The notes beneath the pieces were generated by a model that was not told the DNA's origin, did no database searches, and saw nothing but the letters and a program-made list of their open reading frames with translations. The translations under genes were made by a program, and so were the position numbers. A stretch of 64,000 nucleotides of DNA from Saccharospirillum sp. Lineage in GTDB: Bacteria > Pseudomonadota > Gammaproteobacteria > Pseudomonadales > Natronospirillaceae. Of this stretch, positions 30,065 through 38,812 are shown piece by piece; position 1 is the first letter of the stretch, and every line of letters starts with the position of its first letter. The stretch spans positions 248,001 through 312,000 of the forward strand of contig JAGYIL010000002.1 of assembly GCA_018402545.1 (NCBI GenBank). The letters run 5' to 3'.

Positions 30065-31051
30065 ATGGCAGTGTTTGCAGTCGTGGGTGCCGGGTTGTCG
30101 GGCATGACGTTGGCGCGTGAACTCGAACAGGCCGGTCACCGGTGTCAGGTGTTCGAGAAAAGCCGCGGCCGTGGTGGCCGCCTGGCGACACGCCGCCGCG
30201 ACGGCTGGCAGGCGGACCACGGCGCGCAGTATTTTACGGTGCGGGATCCGGCGTTCCAGCAGGAGGTTGATCACTGGCTGGCTGAGGGCTGGGTCGCGCC
30301 CTGGCCGGTATCGCCCGTGGTGCTGGATCGCGACGGCGTTCAGTCGTCTCCGGATGAGCAGACGCGATACGTCGGCACGCCAACGATGAACGCCATGGTG
30401 CAAGGCCTGAGTGAGGGGCTCGATCTGTTTGTTCAAACCCGGGTAGACCGGCTGGAACGTGTCGGCAAACAGTGGCGTCTGTGGGATGACCAGGGTGAAC
30501 AGTATGGCCAGTTCGACGCCGTTTTGCTGACTGCGCCTCTCGCCCAGTCGCTGGCGTTACTGCCGCCGGGTTCAAATCTGGAAGTGCCGTTGCGCGGTAC
30601 AACCGCCATGCTGCCCTGCTGGGCGCTGGCTATAACCTTCAGTGAGCCCACCGGCATAGAGGCGGATGCGGCCTTTGTAAAAACCGGCGTTGTGAACTGG
30701 CTGGCCCGTGACAGCAGCAAACCCGGACGAACGGCAGAGCCGGAAACCTGGGTTGCGCACTTTACCGCCCAGTGGTCGGCCAATCATCTTGATGCCTCGG
30801 ACAGCTTGCTGGAACAGCAGTGTCTGGCGGCATTGCGTCGTCTGGGCCAACCGGAACTGCCGGCGGTGTCGGATCGCTTCAAGCACCGCTGGTTGTATGC
30901 CCGCTCCGGTACTGAAACGCGACTGGATGTCGCCTTTGATAGCAACCTGGCCATTGGTCTGGCCGGTGACTGGACCCAGGGAGACCGCCTCGAAGGCGCC
31001 TGGCGCAGCGGCCACCGCCTGGCAAAAACCCTGATTGAACAGTGGTCCTGA
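30065..31051 (+). CDS. NAD(P)/FAD-dependent oxidoreductase (renalase-like)
   Basis: Flavoprotein of 328 residues. The Rossmann FAD motif VVGAGLSGMTLARELEQAG opens the protein, followed by FEKSRGRGGRLATRR and DHGAQYFTV, the pattern of bacterial renalases and related amine oxidases. The C-terminal GLAGDWTQGDRLEGAWRSG contacts FAD. Bacterial renalase oxidises mis-reduced dihydro-NAD(P) isomers; assignment to that activity is inference. Cytoplasmic. A FrnE-like gene follows 52 bases on. Confidence 0.87.
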   Translation: MAVFAVVGAGLSGMTLARELEQAGHRCQVFEKSRGRGGRLATRRRDGWQADHGAQYFTVRDPAFQQEVDHWLAEGWVAPWPVSPVVLDRDGVQSSPDEQTRYVGTPTMNAMVQGLSEGLDLFVQTRVDRLERVGKQWRLWDDQGEQYGQFDAVLLTAPLAQSLALLPPGSNLEVPLRGTTAMLPCWALAITFSEPTGIEADAAFVKTGVVNWLARDSSKPGRTAEPETWVAHFTAQWSANHLDASDSLLEQQCLAALRRLGQPELPAVSDRFKHRWLYARSGTETRLDVAFDSNLAIGLAGDWTQGDRLEGAWRSGHRLAKTLIEQWS

Positions 31052-31103
31052 TTCAGAACGGCCACAGAGTTGCGGCTATGAACCGCGAAGTTAAGAGGTA
31101 ACC

Positions 31104-31760
31104 ATGAAAAATCTGAGTATCGATGTTGTGTCTGATGTGGCCTGCCCCTGGTGCGTCATCGGCTATAAAAACCTGGAACAGGCGCTGGCGTCGCTGGACG
31201 GTGAGATCGAAGCTGACCTCGCCTGGCATGCCTTTGAACTGCGGCCCGATGCACCGGCCGAAGGTGAAAACTGGCGTGAGCACATCATGGCGAAATACGG
31301 CTTGAGCTATGAGCAGAGTGAAGAGAACCGCAAGCGCATCACCGAGGCGGGCAGCCAGGTTGGTTTTACCTTCAATTTCACCGATGACATGCGCACCCAG
31401 AACACCTTCAATTGCCACCGTCTGCTGCACTGGGCCAAAGACACCGAACAGCAAACGGCACTGAAACTGGCATTGTTTGAAGCCTATTTCACCGATCGGA
31501 CCAATGTGAACGACACCGAGGTGTTGCTGCAGGCCGTCGAAAAAGCCGGACTCGATCGGGACAGTGCAGCAGCCGTGCTCGCCTCGGACCGCTATGAGCA
31601 GGCGGTTCGGACCGAAGAAGGACATTATCAGCAGATGGGCGTAAGCTCGGTGCCGACCTTTATTGTGAACGGCAAATACGCCATCACTGGTGGTCAGCCA
31701 GCTGAGGTGTTTGTTCAGGCACTGCGCCAGATTGCCAGCGAGAACGCCAGTACGGCCTGA
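31104..31760 (+). CDS. DsbA-family oxidoreductase (FrnE-like)
   Basis: Cytoplasmic thioredoxin-fold protein of 218 residues in the FrnE/2-hydroxychromene-2-carboxylate isomerase branch of DsbA. The active site is CPWC near residue 14 (SDVACPWCVIG), the cis-Pro loop is SSVPTFIVNGKY, and a helical domain lies between them. No signal peptide, unlike the dsbA at 8489. FrnE proteins act in cytoplasmic disulfide chemistry and oxidative-stress tolerance. SD GAGG lies close to the ATG. Confidence 0.9.
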   Translation: MKNLSIDVVSDVACPWCVIGYKNLEQALASLDGEIEADLAWHAFELRPDAPAEGENWREHIMAKYGLSYEQSEENRKRITEAGSQVGFTFNFTDDMRTQNTFNCHRLLHWAKDTEQQTALKLALFEAYFTDRTNVNDTEVLLQAVEKAGLDRDSAAAVLASDRYEQAVRTEEGHYQQMGVSSVPTFIVNGKYAITGGQPAEVFVQALRQIASENASTA

Positions 31761-31819
31761 GATTCATTGGGCGGCTGTGGTAAACTGCGCGCCTCATTAC
31801 ACGGTTTTAAGAGGCGACC

Positions 31820-32161
31820 ATGGCTCTGGTATACAGCACTGAATCGGGCCGCACCTGTCCGGATTGCCAGCAACCCCGCTCGCAATGCCAGTGCACATCT
31901 CGGGAAGCGATTCCCGAGGGCGATGGCATTGTTCGCATCAGCCGAGAGACCAAGGGCCGCAAAGGCAAGGGCGTGACGCTGATTCGCGGCATTCCGCTGA
32001 CAGAGAAAGATCTGAAAGCCCTGGCTAAAAAGCTGAAGGCCAAGTGCGGTACAGGCGGCACCGTCAAAGACGGCGTGATCGAGATACAGGGTGACCAGCG
32101 TGACCTGCTGGTGACCGAGTTAAGCCAGCAAGGCTATACGGTAAAAAAAGCGGGCGGCTAG
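31820..32161 (+). CDS. yciH: Translation initiation factor Sui1 family protein YciH
   Basis: 113-residue SUI1-domain protein related to eukaryotic eIF1. N-terminal Cys pairs (CPDCQQPRSQCQC) resemble a small metal site. The SUI1 core is GRKGKGVTLIRGIP, KKLKAKCGTGGTVKDGVIEI and GDQRD. In E. coli YciH influences start-site fidelity. Starts a run of three short genes on the plus strand. Confidence 0.95.
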   Translation: MALVYSTESGRTCPDCQQPRSQCQCTSREAIPEGDGIVRISRETKGRKGKGVTLIRGIPLTEKDLKALAKKLKAKCGTGGTVKDGVIEIQGDQRDLLVTELSQQGYTVKKAGG

Positions 32162-32209
32162 TGGATCATATACATATCACTGCGCGCCCGCTTTTCAGGA
32201 GTATTCCCC

Positions 32210-32506
32210 ATGCAAGACCCAACCAAGACTGAACTTGAAGCGGCGGCGTTTCGCCGCTTAGTGCAGCATTTGCAGGAACGCACCGATGTGCAGAACATCG
32301 ATATGATGAATCTGGCGGGTTTTTGCCGCAATTGCCTGTCGCGCTGGTATCAGGAAGCCGCCAGCGAGCAAGGTGTCGACATCGATAAAGACAGCGCCCG
32401 CGAGGTGGTTTACGGCATGCCCTACGATCAGTGGAAAGCCAAATACCAGACCGAAGCCAGCGATGCCCAACAGGCCGCTTTCTCACAACAGGCGAAGCAT
32501 GACTGA
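32210..32506 (+). CDS. DUF1244 family protein
   Basis: 98-residue helical protein with the family pattern HLQERTDVQNIDMMNLAGFC, then RNCLSRWY and GMPYDQWKAKYQ. The two Cys in FCRNC are conserved in the family. Function unknown; soluble. An AGGAG lies ahead of the ATG. Overlaps the next gene by eight bases, which indicates co-translation. Confidence 0.92.
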   Translation: MQDPTKTELEAAAFRRLVQHLQERTDVQNIDMMNLAGFCRNCLSRWYQEAASEQGVDIDKDSAREVVYGMPYDQWKAKYQTEASDAQQAAFSQQAKHD

Positions 32507-33200
32507 GTCACTGAACGTTAAAAGCCTGAGTTATCAGGATGCTCGTAAGTGGGTAACCGATAACCTGCCTACCGAAAATGCCGAGGGTCCGGTACCGCCG
32601 AGTCTTGACGGCCTGAACGGGTTTTTCTTTGCCATCAGCCAGGCGCCGGTGCCGGTATCGGCCAGTGACTGGCTGGGGGATGTGTTGCCACTGTTTGGTC
32701 ACATCGAACCCGCTTCGAATGCACTCAACGCCGTGCTGTCGTTGCAGCGCCACATTGAACAGGCGTGTGAAAAACAGGAATATCCGATACCGGACACGGC
32801 CGGTATGGATGCGGTCAGTCAGATCAAACCCGGGCACCGGATGAACGACTGGAGCCTGGGGTTTGAAGCCGGCTTCGTCCATGCCCGGCCGCTGTGGCTG
32901 ACACTGGTGCCGGCAGAGTTACGGACGGAACTCGACAGTCTGTATTTCGCCCTCAGCTTTTTTGCCTCACCCGACAAAGCGCGGGAATTCATTGCGCGGC
33001 GCTCTTCACCCTTGCGGCCCGAGCAACTGGCCGACCAGATACTGGGCCAGTTTCCCAAGGCGGCTGATCTGTTTTCGCGCCTGTCGATCTCGGTCGGGGC
33101 CGTTGCCCAGTCGGCGGCCGAACCCCGACAGTCGGTTGGCCGTAACGACCCCTGCCCCTGTGGCAGTGGCAAGAAATACAAGCACTGTTGTCTGCAATAA
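32499..33200 (+). CDS. UPF0149/YecA-like protein with SEC-C zinc motif
   Basis: 233 residues. A helical UPF0149-type region (about 1-190) is followed by a Ser/Gln linker and a C-terminal SEC-C motif, NDPCPCGSGKKYKHCC, which binds zinc and in SecA contacts SecB and the ribosome. YecA, of like architecture, binds ribosomes. I start at 32499, where the ATG overlaps the end of the DUF1244 gene; the open frame begins earlier but inside that gene. Confidence 0.88.
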   Translation: MTESLNVKSLSYQDARKWVTDNLPTENAEGPVPPSLDGLNGFFFAISQAPVPVSASDWLGDVLPLFGHIEPASNALNAVLSLQRHIEQACEKQEYPIPDTAGMDAVSQIKPGHRMNDWSLGFEAGFVHARPLWLTLVPAELRTELDSLYFALSFFASPDKAREFIARRSSPLRPEQLADQILGQFPKAADLFSRLSISVGAVAQSAAEPRQSVGRNDPCPCGSGKKYKHCCLQ

Positions 33201-33222
33201 TCCGTTGAACCTACCCCTGTGG

Positions 33223-33433
33223 CATGAGTTAAAAATTCGCAGGACAATTGGCAAAGGTGCTCACCATTACCTACTTGCCAAGCGGATCACCAGGTACACC
33301 TGCTGAAGGTACGCCGTAAACCCGTCCATGGGGGCTCGAAGATCGCGTCCCTGCGATCTAACGACCTCCAGCAGGTGCACCTGGCGATCCTTGGGTAGAT
33401 CGAGGTTGATCTCAAGCGAATTTCTAACTCATG
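33223..33433 (-). repeat. Long palindromic element, copy F
   Basis: Outer arms 33223-33240 and 33416-33433 (CATGAGTTAAAAATTCGC) match at 17 of 18. Inner arms 33284-33305 and 33369-33390 (GGATCACCAGGTACACCTGC first) match at 20 of 22. All three mismatches are A-C on the plus strand, that is G-T wobbles on the minus strand. The core on the minus strand has hairpin GATCGC/GCGATC with an AGGGA-type loop, then CCCCCATGGACGGGTTTAC. It lies between the SEC-C gene and the MATE gene. Confidence 0.82.
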
Positions 33434-33475
33434 ACGATCGTCTGAGTCTGGCCAGTCAAAAAAGGAGTTTTTAAG

Positions 33476-34822
33476 ATGCTGGCGCTGTCCTATCGTCGCA
33501 TTGTGAGTCTGGCGTTACCCATCAGCCTGCAAGCCTTGCTGACCTCATCATTGAGCGTGGTCGATATCTACATGGTCAGTTCCCTTGGTTCAGCCGCCGT
33601 CGCTGCTGTGGGGTTGATCAGCAAGGTTTACTTCGTTGCTCTATTGATCGCCATAGGTTTGAGCGGTGGTGTTTCGATGCTGGTGGCGCAGTATTGGGGC
33701 GCTTCTGATCGTATCGCTGTGCTGGGGTATTTGTGGACCGGTTTAGCCTGGTGCGGGCTGGCGATGTTGCCGCTGACGGTGATGGCGCTGTTCTTTACCC
33801 AGCCCATGGCCGGTCTGTTATCGCCGGATGACGCAGTGGCTGGCATGGCCGCCAATTACTGGTTCTGGACTTTTCCCTTTGCTGCCCTCTCCGGCTTCAG
33901 TTTCTTGCTGGCGAGTGTACAACGCGCCACCGGTGACACCCTGTGGCCAATGGCGGCCAGCGGCCTGGCGCTGCTGACCAATACATTGCTGAACTATCTG
34001 GTGCTGTTTGGGCCTTTCCCGGTGCTCAATATTGGTCTTGCCGGTGTTGCCTTTGCATCGGTCGCTTCAAGGGTGCTGGAGCTGGCCTTGCTGCTGTTTC
34101 TGTTGCGTCGCCATTTGCAGGTGATCTGGGTATGGTCGGCGGATCGGTTCTGGGAAGTCTGGCGCTATGGCCGGGTGCTGATGCTGAACGAGGGCCTCTG
34201 GAGTGCAGGTATTTTTGCCTTCTTTCTGGTCTATGCCTACATGGGGGCTGCGCCTTTGGCGGCGATGAGTCTGATGTCGCCGCTGGAGAACGTGATCGTC
34301 GATCTGTTCATTGGCTTTGGCATAGCGGCGTCGATTCTGATTGGCCAGCACCTGGGCCGGCACGAATACGATGAAGCCCGGGCGCTGTGCTACTTCTTTC
34401 TGAATAAAATTACCCTGGCGTCAGCCTTACTGGCGGTTGTTCTGGCAATGATGACGCCTTGGGTGGTTGGCGCCTTTGCCTTTGTGGAAGCGCCGGTTCG
34501 GGAGTTGCTGGCCGGTGTCTGGCTGGTGTACTGCATCGGCTTGCCGGTGCGCACTCACAACATGCTGGCGGTAATTGGTATTCTGCGGGCGGGTGGCGAT
34601 AATCGGTTTGTGCTATTGACTGAAGCTATTTCACTCTGGTTACTGGCCGTACCGGTATCCGCGCTGGTCGCGCTCTGGCTGGGCTGGCCGCTGTGGGCCG
34701 TGGTTGGAGTAACGGTGCTGGAAGAGTTGGGTAAAGTAGCGTTGTTCCGGTGGCGAACAGGCCGGGGTTACTGGCTGAGAAATCTGACGTCGAAGCCTGG
34801 CTCCGACGTCATGTCAAACTGA
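33476..34822 (+). CDS. MATE family efflux transporter
   Basis: 448-residue inner-membrane exporter with about twelve helices in two halves, opening RIVSLALPISLQALLTSSLS, typical of NorM-type MATE proteins. It is only distantly like the DinF-type gene at 1426. GGAG lies eight bases before the ATG. The promoter must lie within or just after palindrome F. Substrate unknown. Confidence 0.87.
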   Translation: MLALSYRRIVSLALPISLQALLTSSLSVVDIYMVSSLGSAAVAAVGLISKVYFVALLIAIGLSGGVSMLVAQYWGASDRIAVLGYLWTGLAWCGLAMLPLTVMALFFTQPMAGLLSPDDAVAGMAANYWFWTFPFAALSGFSFLLASVQRATGDTLWPMAASGLALLTNTLLNYLVLFGPFPVLNIGLAGVAFASVASRVLELALLLFLLRRHLQVIWVWSADRFWEVWRYGRVLMLNEGLWSAGIFAFFLVYAYMGAAPLAAMSLMSPLENVIVDLFIGFGIAASILIGQHLGRHEYDEARALCYFFLNKITLASALLAVVLAMMTPWVVGAFAFVEAPVRELLAGVWLVYCIGLPVRTHNMLAVIGILRAGGDNRFVLLTEAISLWLLAVPVSALVALWLGWPLWAVVGVTVLEELGKVALFRWRTGRGYWLRNLTSKPGSDVMSN

Positions 34823-34854
34823 CTGATTGCAGTTCAAATGATCAGGGCGGCTGG

Positions 34855-35481
34855 TCAGAAGCGGTAGCTAAGTACCGTGCGAATTGAAACGGTTTGCACG
34901 TCGACGTTGCCGTCGAAGAATTCTTCGTAGTTGTCGCCGAAATGCCAGTCGGCCTGAATATCCAGACCCAGCTCATCCCAATTGTAGCCACCGCCACCGC
35001 CCACGTAGAAACCGCTGATGCGAGTGTCTTCGAAGCCTTCCTGTTCAACGGTTTCTGCGTAGTAACCCAGGCTGCCATAGTATTTGGTGCCATAGCGGGC
35101 AACGCCACGCCCCAGTTTGGCGCCCACATCCCAGCCGATCAGGTAGACGTCGGAGTCGCTGGTGACAATCTGTTTGTAGTGATAGCTGCCCTGCAAGGCA
35201 AAGGCGCCAATACCGGCTTCAATATCGAGGGACGGGCCGACAAAGGCGTCGTATTCGCTCTCATCGGGGTAGACCCAGACCGAGGAACGTACGCCGGCGC
35301 CAATGGCAAAGCCGCCCAGATCGGCCAGTGCTTCATCGCCATGACAATGGTATTCGCCGGTAACGGCGTCGTTGTGGCAGTCGAACCGATCCAGTGCACC
35401 GGGGTCGGCCCAGGCCATTGGATGAATAACCAGAGCAGCCAGAGTGGCCAGTGGCAAGCTGAGACGAAGCGGCAGGTGCAT
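34855..35481 (-). CDS. Outer-membrane beta-barrel protein with YHYH-like N-terminus
   Basis: 208 residues. A signal peptide ends near residue 25 (HPMAWA). A short Cys/His segment DCHNDAVTGEYHCHGD follows; such CHxx...YHCH motifs occur in YHYH and Excalibur-like domains that bind metals. The rest shows alternating strands with many Tyr, Gly and Asp and ends in SYRF with a terminal Phe, the outer-membrane barrel signature. About eight strands fit. Function unknown; metal-binding surface protein is inference. Confidence 0.7.
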   Translation of the reverse strand: MHLPLRLSLPLATLAALVIHPMAWADPGALDRFDCHNDAVTGEYHCHGDEALADLGGFAIGAGVRSSVWVYPDESEYDAFVGPSLDIEAGIGAFALQGSYHYKQIVTSDSDVYLIGWDVGAKLGRGVARYGTKYYGSLGYYAETVEQEGFEDTRISGFYVGGGGGYNWDELGLDIQADWHFGDNYEEFFDGNVDVQTVSIRTVLSYRF

Positions 35482-35568
35482 GGGTTAACTCCTCATTTTT
35501 ATCCTGATCAGTGTATCACAGCCTTGCCATGCGGCCAGTGGCGGCGTTGTCAGATGAGAACCGGGTCA

Positions 35569-36462
35569 TCATATGGCACCCAGATCAAAGCTATGAAAAC
35601 GACGAATCAGATGGTCCCGTACCACGGCGACGCGTTTTGGCAATTCACTTCTCTGCGCCCAAACCAGCCAGAGTGAGGTGTTTTCAATCTCCCAGTCGGG
35701 CAGAACCTGCACCAACCGACCCTGCTGCAAGGGTTCACGAAGCACTAGGTTCGATAGCCGGGCAATGCCCAGCCCCTGCTCGGCGGCCAGTAACTGAGCC
35801 TGGCTGCTGGGTGCATGCCAGCTGCCCTGGGGGTAATGAACGTGGTGGTCATTGCCCCGCCGGAATTGCCAGGATTTGGGCGTGCCGGTAATGCAATTGA
35901 AGTCGCCCAGTTCACTGGGATGCCGCGGAAACCCGTGCTGGTTCAGGTAGCGGGGGCTGGCACAGAGCATCAGGCGCAGTCGGCCAACTCGTTCAGCGGC
36001 CACCCCGCTGCCCGGGTCATCACCCCCGCGCAGTACCAGATCCACCGGGTCCTGGTTCGGGTCGACCCGGGCGCTGCTGAAATCGATCTGAAACTGCAGT
36101 TGCGGATGCTGGGCGGCAACCTCAGTCAGCATGCGCGCCAGGTAGTGCTCACCCAGAATACCGCCCACCGAGTTGATGCGTACCGGCCCGGATAAGCGGT
36201 CAGCCATCATTTTCAGGCTATGCTCGGCCGCATCAATCTGATTCAAACTCGACTGGGTGCGCAGGCGAAAATGCTCGCCTTCCGGTGTTAGCGACACACT
36301 CCGGGTAGTCCGATGCAGCAGGGTTATCCCCAGCCGGGCCTCCAGCTCGGCCACTCTCTGACTGATGCGCCCTCGGGATATCGACAGTTTCTCCGCCGCC
36401 CGGGTAAAACTCCCGGCGTCACAAATCGCAAGAAAGGCCTCAATCTCCGCAAAACGATCCAT
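35569..36462 (-). CDS. LysR family transcriptional regulator
   Basis: 297 residues: N-terminal winged HTH (MDRFAEIEAFLAICDAGSFT, SISRGRISQRVAELEARLG) and a periplasmic-binding-like effector domain (about 90-290). The HTH and PSELGDFNCITG region place it in the CrgA/YafC/DsdC-like group that often controls reductases and drug-resistance genes. It is divergent from a run of three aldo/keto reductases, which are its likely targets. Effector unknown. Confidence 0.93.
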   Translation of the reverse strand: MDRFAEIEAFLAICDAGSFTRAAEKLSISRGRISQRVAELEARLGITLLHRTTRSVSLTPEGEHFRLRTQSSLNQIDAAEHSLKMMADRLSGPVRINSVGGILGEHYLARMLTEVAAQHPQLQFQIDFSSARVDPNQDPVDLVLRGGDDPGSGVAAERVGRLRLMLCASPRYLNQHGFPRHPSELGDFNCITGTPKSWQFRRGNDHHVHYPQGSWHAPSSQAQLLAAEQGLGIARLSNLVLREPLQQGRLVQVLPDWEIENTSLWLVWAQRSELPKRVAVVRDHLIRRFHSFDLGAI

Positions 36463-36473
36463 TAGTTAGTCTC

Positions 36474-36492
36474 ATTAACGAATAAGGTTAAT
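36474..36492. promoter_or_regulatory. Putative LysR operator
   Basis: ATTAAC-N7-GTTAAT, a perfect 6+6 inverted repeat with LysR-type spacing, 12 bases upstream of the lysR start codon. It suits autoregulation and control of the divergent reductase genes. Confidence 0.6.
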
Positions 36493-36502
36493 TTTTGCAG
36501 GA

Positions 36503-36530
36503 TTATCATCGAAATGATAGCAACTATACT
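36503..36530 (+). promoter_or_regulatory. Putative promoter of the aldo/keto reductase operon
   Basis: TTATCA at 36503-36508 and TATACT at 36525-36530, 16 bases apart, facing the reductases and next to the LysR operator. If used, palindrome C lies in the 5' untranslated region. Confidence 0.45.
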
Positions 36531-36569
36531 CGTTGTCTCATTGTTACTAGTTCTAGATTTGCATTGGAC

Positions 36570-36760
36570 CTAGTGACGGCTGCCGGGTAGGCCTGTTCGG
36601 GGAAGTCTGAGGCATGGACTAAAACGCCGGGAGCGTTTTAGCACGAGCACAGCGAGCCCGATGGGTGGATCCCATGGATGGGATTCATATCCCGAAGCCT
36701 AGGCCCCATGGATGGGTTCATGCCGACCCCGAACAGGCCTACCCGGCAGTTGGCACGAAT
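36570..36760 (+). repeat. Long palindromic element, copy C
   Basis: Arms 36580-36602 and 36727-36749 are a perfect 23-bp pair (CTGCCGGGTAGGCCTGTTCG at the outside, then GGG). Weaker pairing extends outward (GTG/CAC). The core holds hairpin CTAAAACGC/GCGTTTTAG (36619-36641), GATCCCATGGATGGGATTCA, AGCCTAGGCCCCATGGATGG, and GACCCC before the right arm. It is in the same orientation as the reductase operon it precedes. Confidence 0.87.
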
Positions 36761-36847
36761 TCCAGCCACTAAAGGGAGCCCAAACTCCGTTTTTGGCGTA
36801 AGTGGCACATAAGCAAACCATTCCCAATAAACAACCAGGAGCAGATT

Positions 36848-37843
36848 ATGAGCCAGATTGTTCAACACAGACCGCTCGGTAAGACCGGGTATTCCGTCTC
36901 TGAAATCGGCCTGGGCTGTTGGCAGTTGGGTGGTGACTGGGGTGCCCTGCAAGCTGGTCAGGCCGAGTCGGTTTTACAAGCCGCCAGCGACAACGGTGTT
37001 ACCTTTTGGGATACCGCTGATGTATATGGTGGTGGTGAAAGTGAACGGATTATTGGCGAGTTTAACAAAGCGCATCCTGAAACTGACCGCATTATTATCA
37101 CCAAGTCGGGCCGTACCCCCGAATTGTATCCGGATGGCTATAGCCGGGATCGGTTGAAGGCAGCCATCGAAGCATCGCGTGAGCGGCTGCAGGTCGAGCA
37201 GCTCGATATGGTGCAACTGCACTGCATTCCGATCAGTGAGATCAAGCGCGGTGACGTCTTTGAATGGCTTGCCGAGTTTAAACAGGCTGGTCTGATACGC
37301 CAGTTTGGCGCCAGTGTTGAAACCTGCGACGACGCCCGTTACTGCCTCGAAAATACAGAGGTCGCTTCGCTGCAATTAATCGTGAATTTGTTGCGACAAG
37401 ACATGGCTGAATCCATTTTACCATTGGCGCATCAGAAAGAAGTCGGTGTGATTGTGAGGCTTGGTCTGGCGAGTGGGTTGTTGTCTGGAAAAATGACGGC
37501 CGACCATGAGTTTGCCAAAGAAGATCATCGGAATTTCAATCAGAATGGCGATGCGTTCTTTGTTGGTGAAACCTTTGCCGGCCTGCCCTATAAAACCGGC
37601 GTTGCGCTGGCCAGTGAACTGAAAAGTCTGGTGCCGGATGGCATGACGCTGGCGCAGATGTCGTTGCGCTGGTTGCTCGATCAGCAAGGCGTGAGCAGTG
37701 TTATTACCGGCGCAAGCCGACCCGAACAGATCGCCGACAATGCGGCGGTCTCTGCCCTGCCATCTCTTGACAACGAACTGCACACCCACCTGTCTCATTT
37801 CTATCACGACCGGGTGCGCCAGCACATTCGGGGAGAGATCTGA
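36848..37843 (+). CDS. Aldo/keto reductase
   Basis: NAD(P)H-dependent carbonyl reductase with a TIM-barrel fold, 331 residues. Opening RPLGKTGYSVSEIGLGCWQLGG; catalytic Asp and Tyr in DTADVYGGGESE, Lys in IITKSGR, and His in VQLHCIP. The C-terminal NADP site includes VSSVITGASRPEQI. AGGAG precedes the ATG. It overlaps the second reductase gene by one base, so they are co-translated. Substrate unknown. Confidence 0.93.
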   Translation: MSQIVQHRPLGKTGYSVSEIGLGCWQLGGDWGALQAGQAESVLQAASDNGVTFWDTADVYGGGESERIIGEFNKAHPETDRIIITKSGRTPELYPDGYSRDRLKAAIEASRERLQVEQLDMVQLHCIPISEIKRGDVFEWLAEFKQAGLIRQFGASVETCDDARYCLENTEVASLQLIVNLLRQDMAESILPLAHQKEVGVIVRLGLASGLLSGKMTADHEFAKEDHRNFNQNGDAFFVGETFAGLPYKTGVALASELKSLVPDGMTLAQMSLRWLLDQQGVSSVITGASRPEQIADNAAVSALPSLDNELHTHLSHFYHDRVRQHIRGEI

Positions 37844-38784
37844 TGAATTATCGTCGACTGGGTAAAACCGAACTGAAGGTATCCGACATTGGTTTTGGCG
37901 CCTGGCAGTTGGGCAACAACGATCAGTGGGGCGGTATGGATGACACCACGGCTCATCAGTTGGTGGCCGAAGCACTCGACCGGGGCTGTAACCTCTTCGA
38001 TACCGCGCCGAATTATGCGAAAACCAACAGTGAGCGGTTGTTGGGAGAAACGCTGCGCGGCGTGCGCCAGGACGTAGTGCTGGTCAGTAAATTCGGTCAC
38101 AAGCCGGAAGGCGGCACCGATTACAGTGCCGAGGCGTTTCAGGAGAGTCTGCACGGTTCGCTGGAACGATTGAAAACGGATTATCTCGACGTGGTGCTGG
38201 TGCACAGCCCGCCACTGGAAGTATTGAACGGACAGCACCCGATTTGGCAGGCGATGAAAAAAGCGCAAACCGAAGGCAAGGTCCGCTTTTATGGCGCCAG
38301 CACTGATTACGCTTTTGAAGTGCGTGAAACGCTAGAAACCACCGATGCCCAGGTGCTGGAATTGCTGTTCAACGTACTGCACCAGGATGTCCGGCTGGCC
38401 TTTGACCAGGTTCGCGCCAAGGACGTGGGTGTCATCACCAAGGTGCCGCTCGACAGCGGCTGGCTCGGCGGCAAATACAACGCCCAAACCGTTTTCGACG
38501 GCGTACGCAAACGCTGGAGCCAGGCCGACGTTGAACAACGCGCTGCCCTGGTTGAGCAATTAGCCTGGCTACCCACTGCCGATCGCAACCTGGCGCAACA
38601 ATCTCTGGCCTATTTGCTCAGCTACGATGAGGTGTCCAGCGTGATCCCGGGCATTCGCTCCCAGACGCAACTGGACGCCAACTTCGGCGCCACCGGTCAA
38701 CGGTTGTCGGCCGCCGATCGCGCCAGGCTGGAAACCTTCTGGGATGGTTTCACTGACAAAGGCACCCATTTGCTGCCCTGGTAG
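37843..38784 (+). CDS. Aldo/keto reductase
   Basis: Second reductase of the pair, 313 residues, starting MNYRRLGKTELKVSDIGFGA. Catalytic features: DTAPNYAKTNSERLLG (Asp, Tyr), VLVSKFGHKP (Lys), and VLVHSPP (His). C-terminal cofactor motif SSVIPGIRSQTQL. It resembles L-galactose/D-threo-aldose dehydrogenase-like members, but substrate is unknown. Followed by palindrome G and a third reductase. Confidence 0.92.
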   Translation: MNYRRLGKTELKVSDIGFGAWQLGNNDQWGGMDDTTAHQLVAEALDRGCNLFDTAPNYAKTNSERLLGETLRGVRQDVVLVSKFGHKPEGGTDYSAEAFQESLHGSLERLKTDYLDVVLVHSPPLEVLNGQHPIWQAMKKAQTEGKVRFYGASTDYAFEVRETLETTDAQVLELLFNVLHQDVRLAFDQVRAKDVGVITKVPLDSGWLGGKYNAQTVFDGVRKRWSQADVEQRAALVEQLAWLPTADRNLAQQSLAYLLSYDEVSSVIPGIRSQTQLDANFGATGQRLSAADRARLETFWDGFTDKGTHLLPW

Positions 38785-38812
38785 GTCGTGGCTCTTTTAA
38801 CACGGAGGCAAA

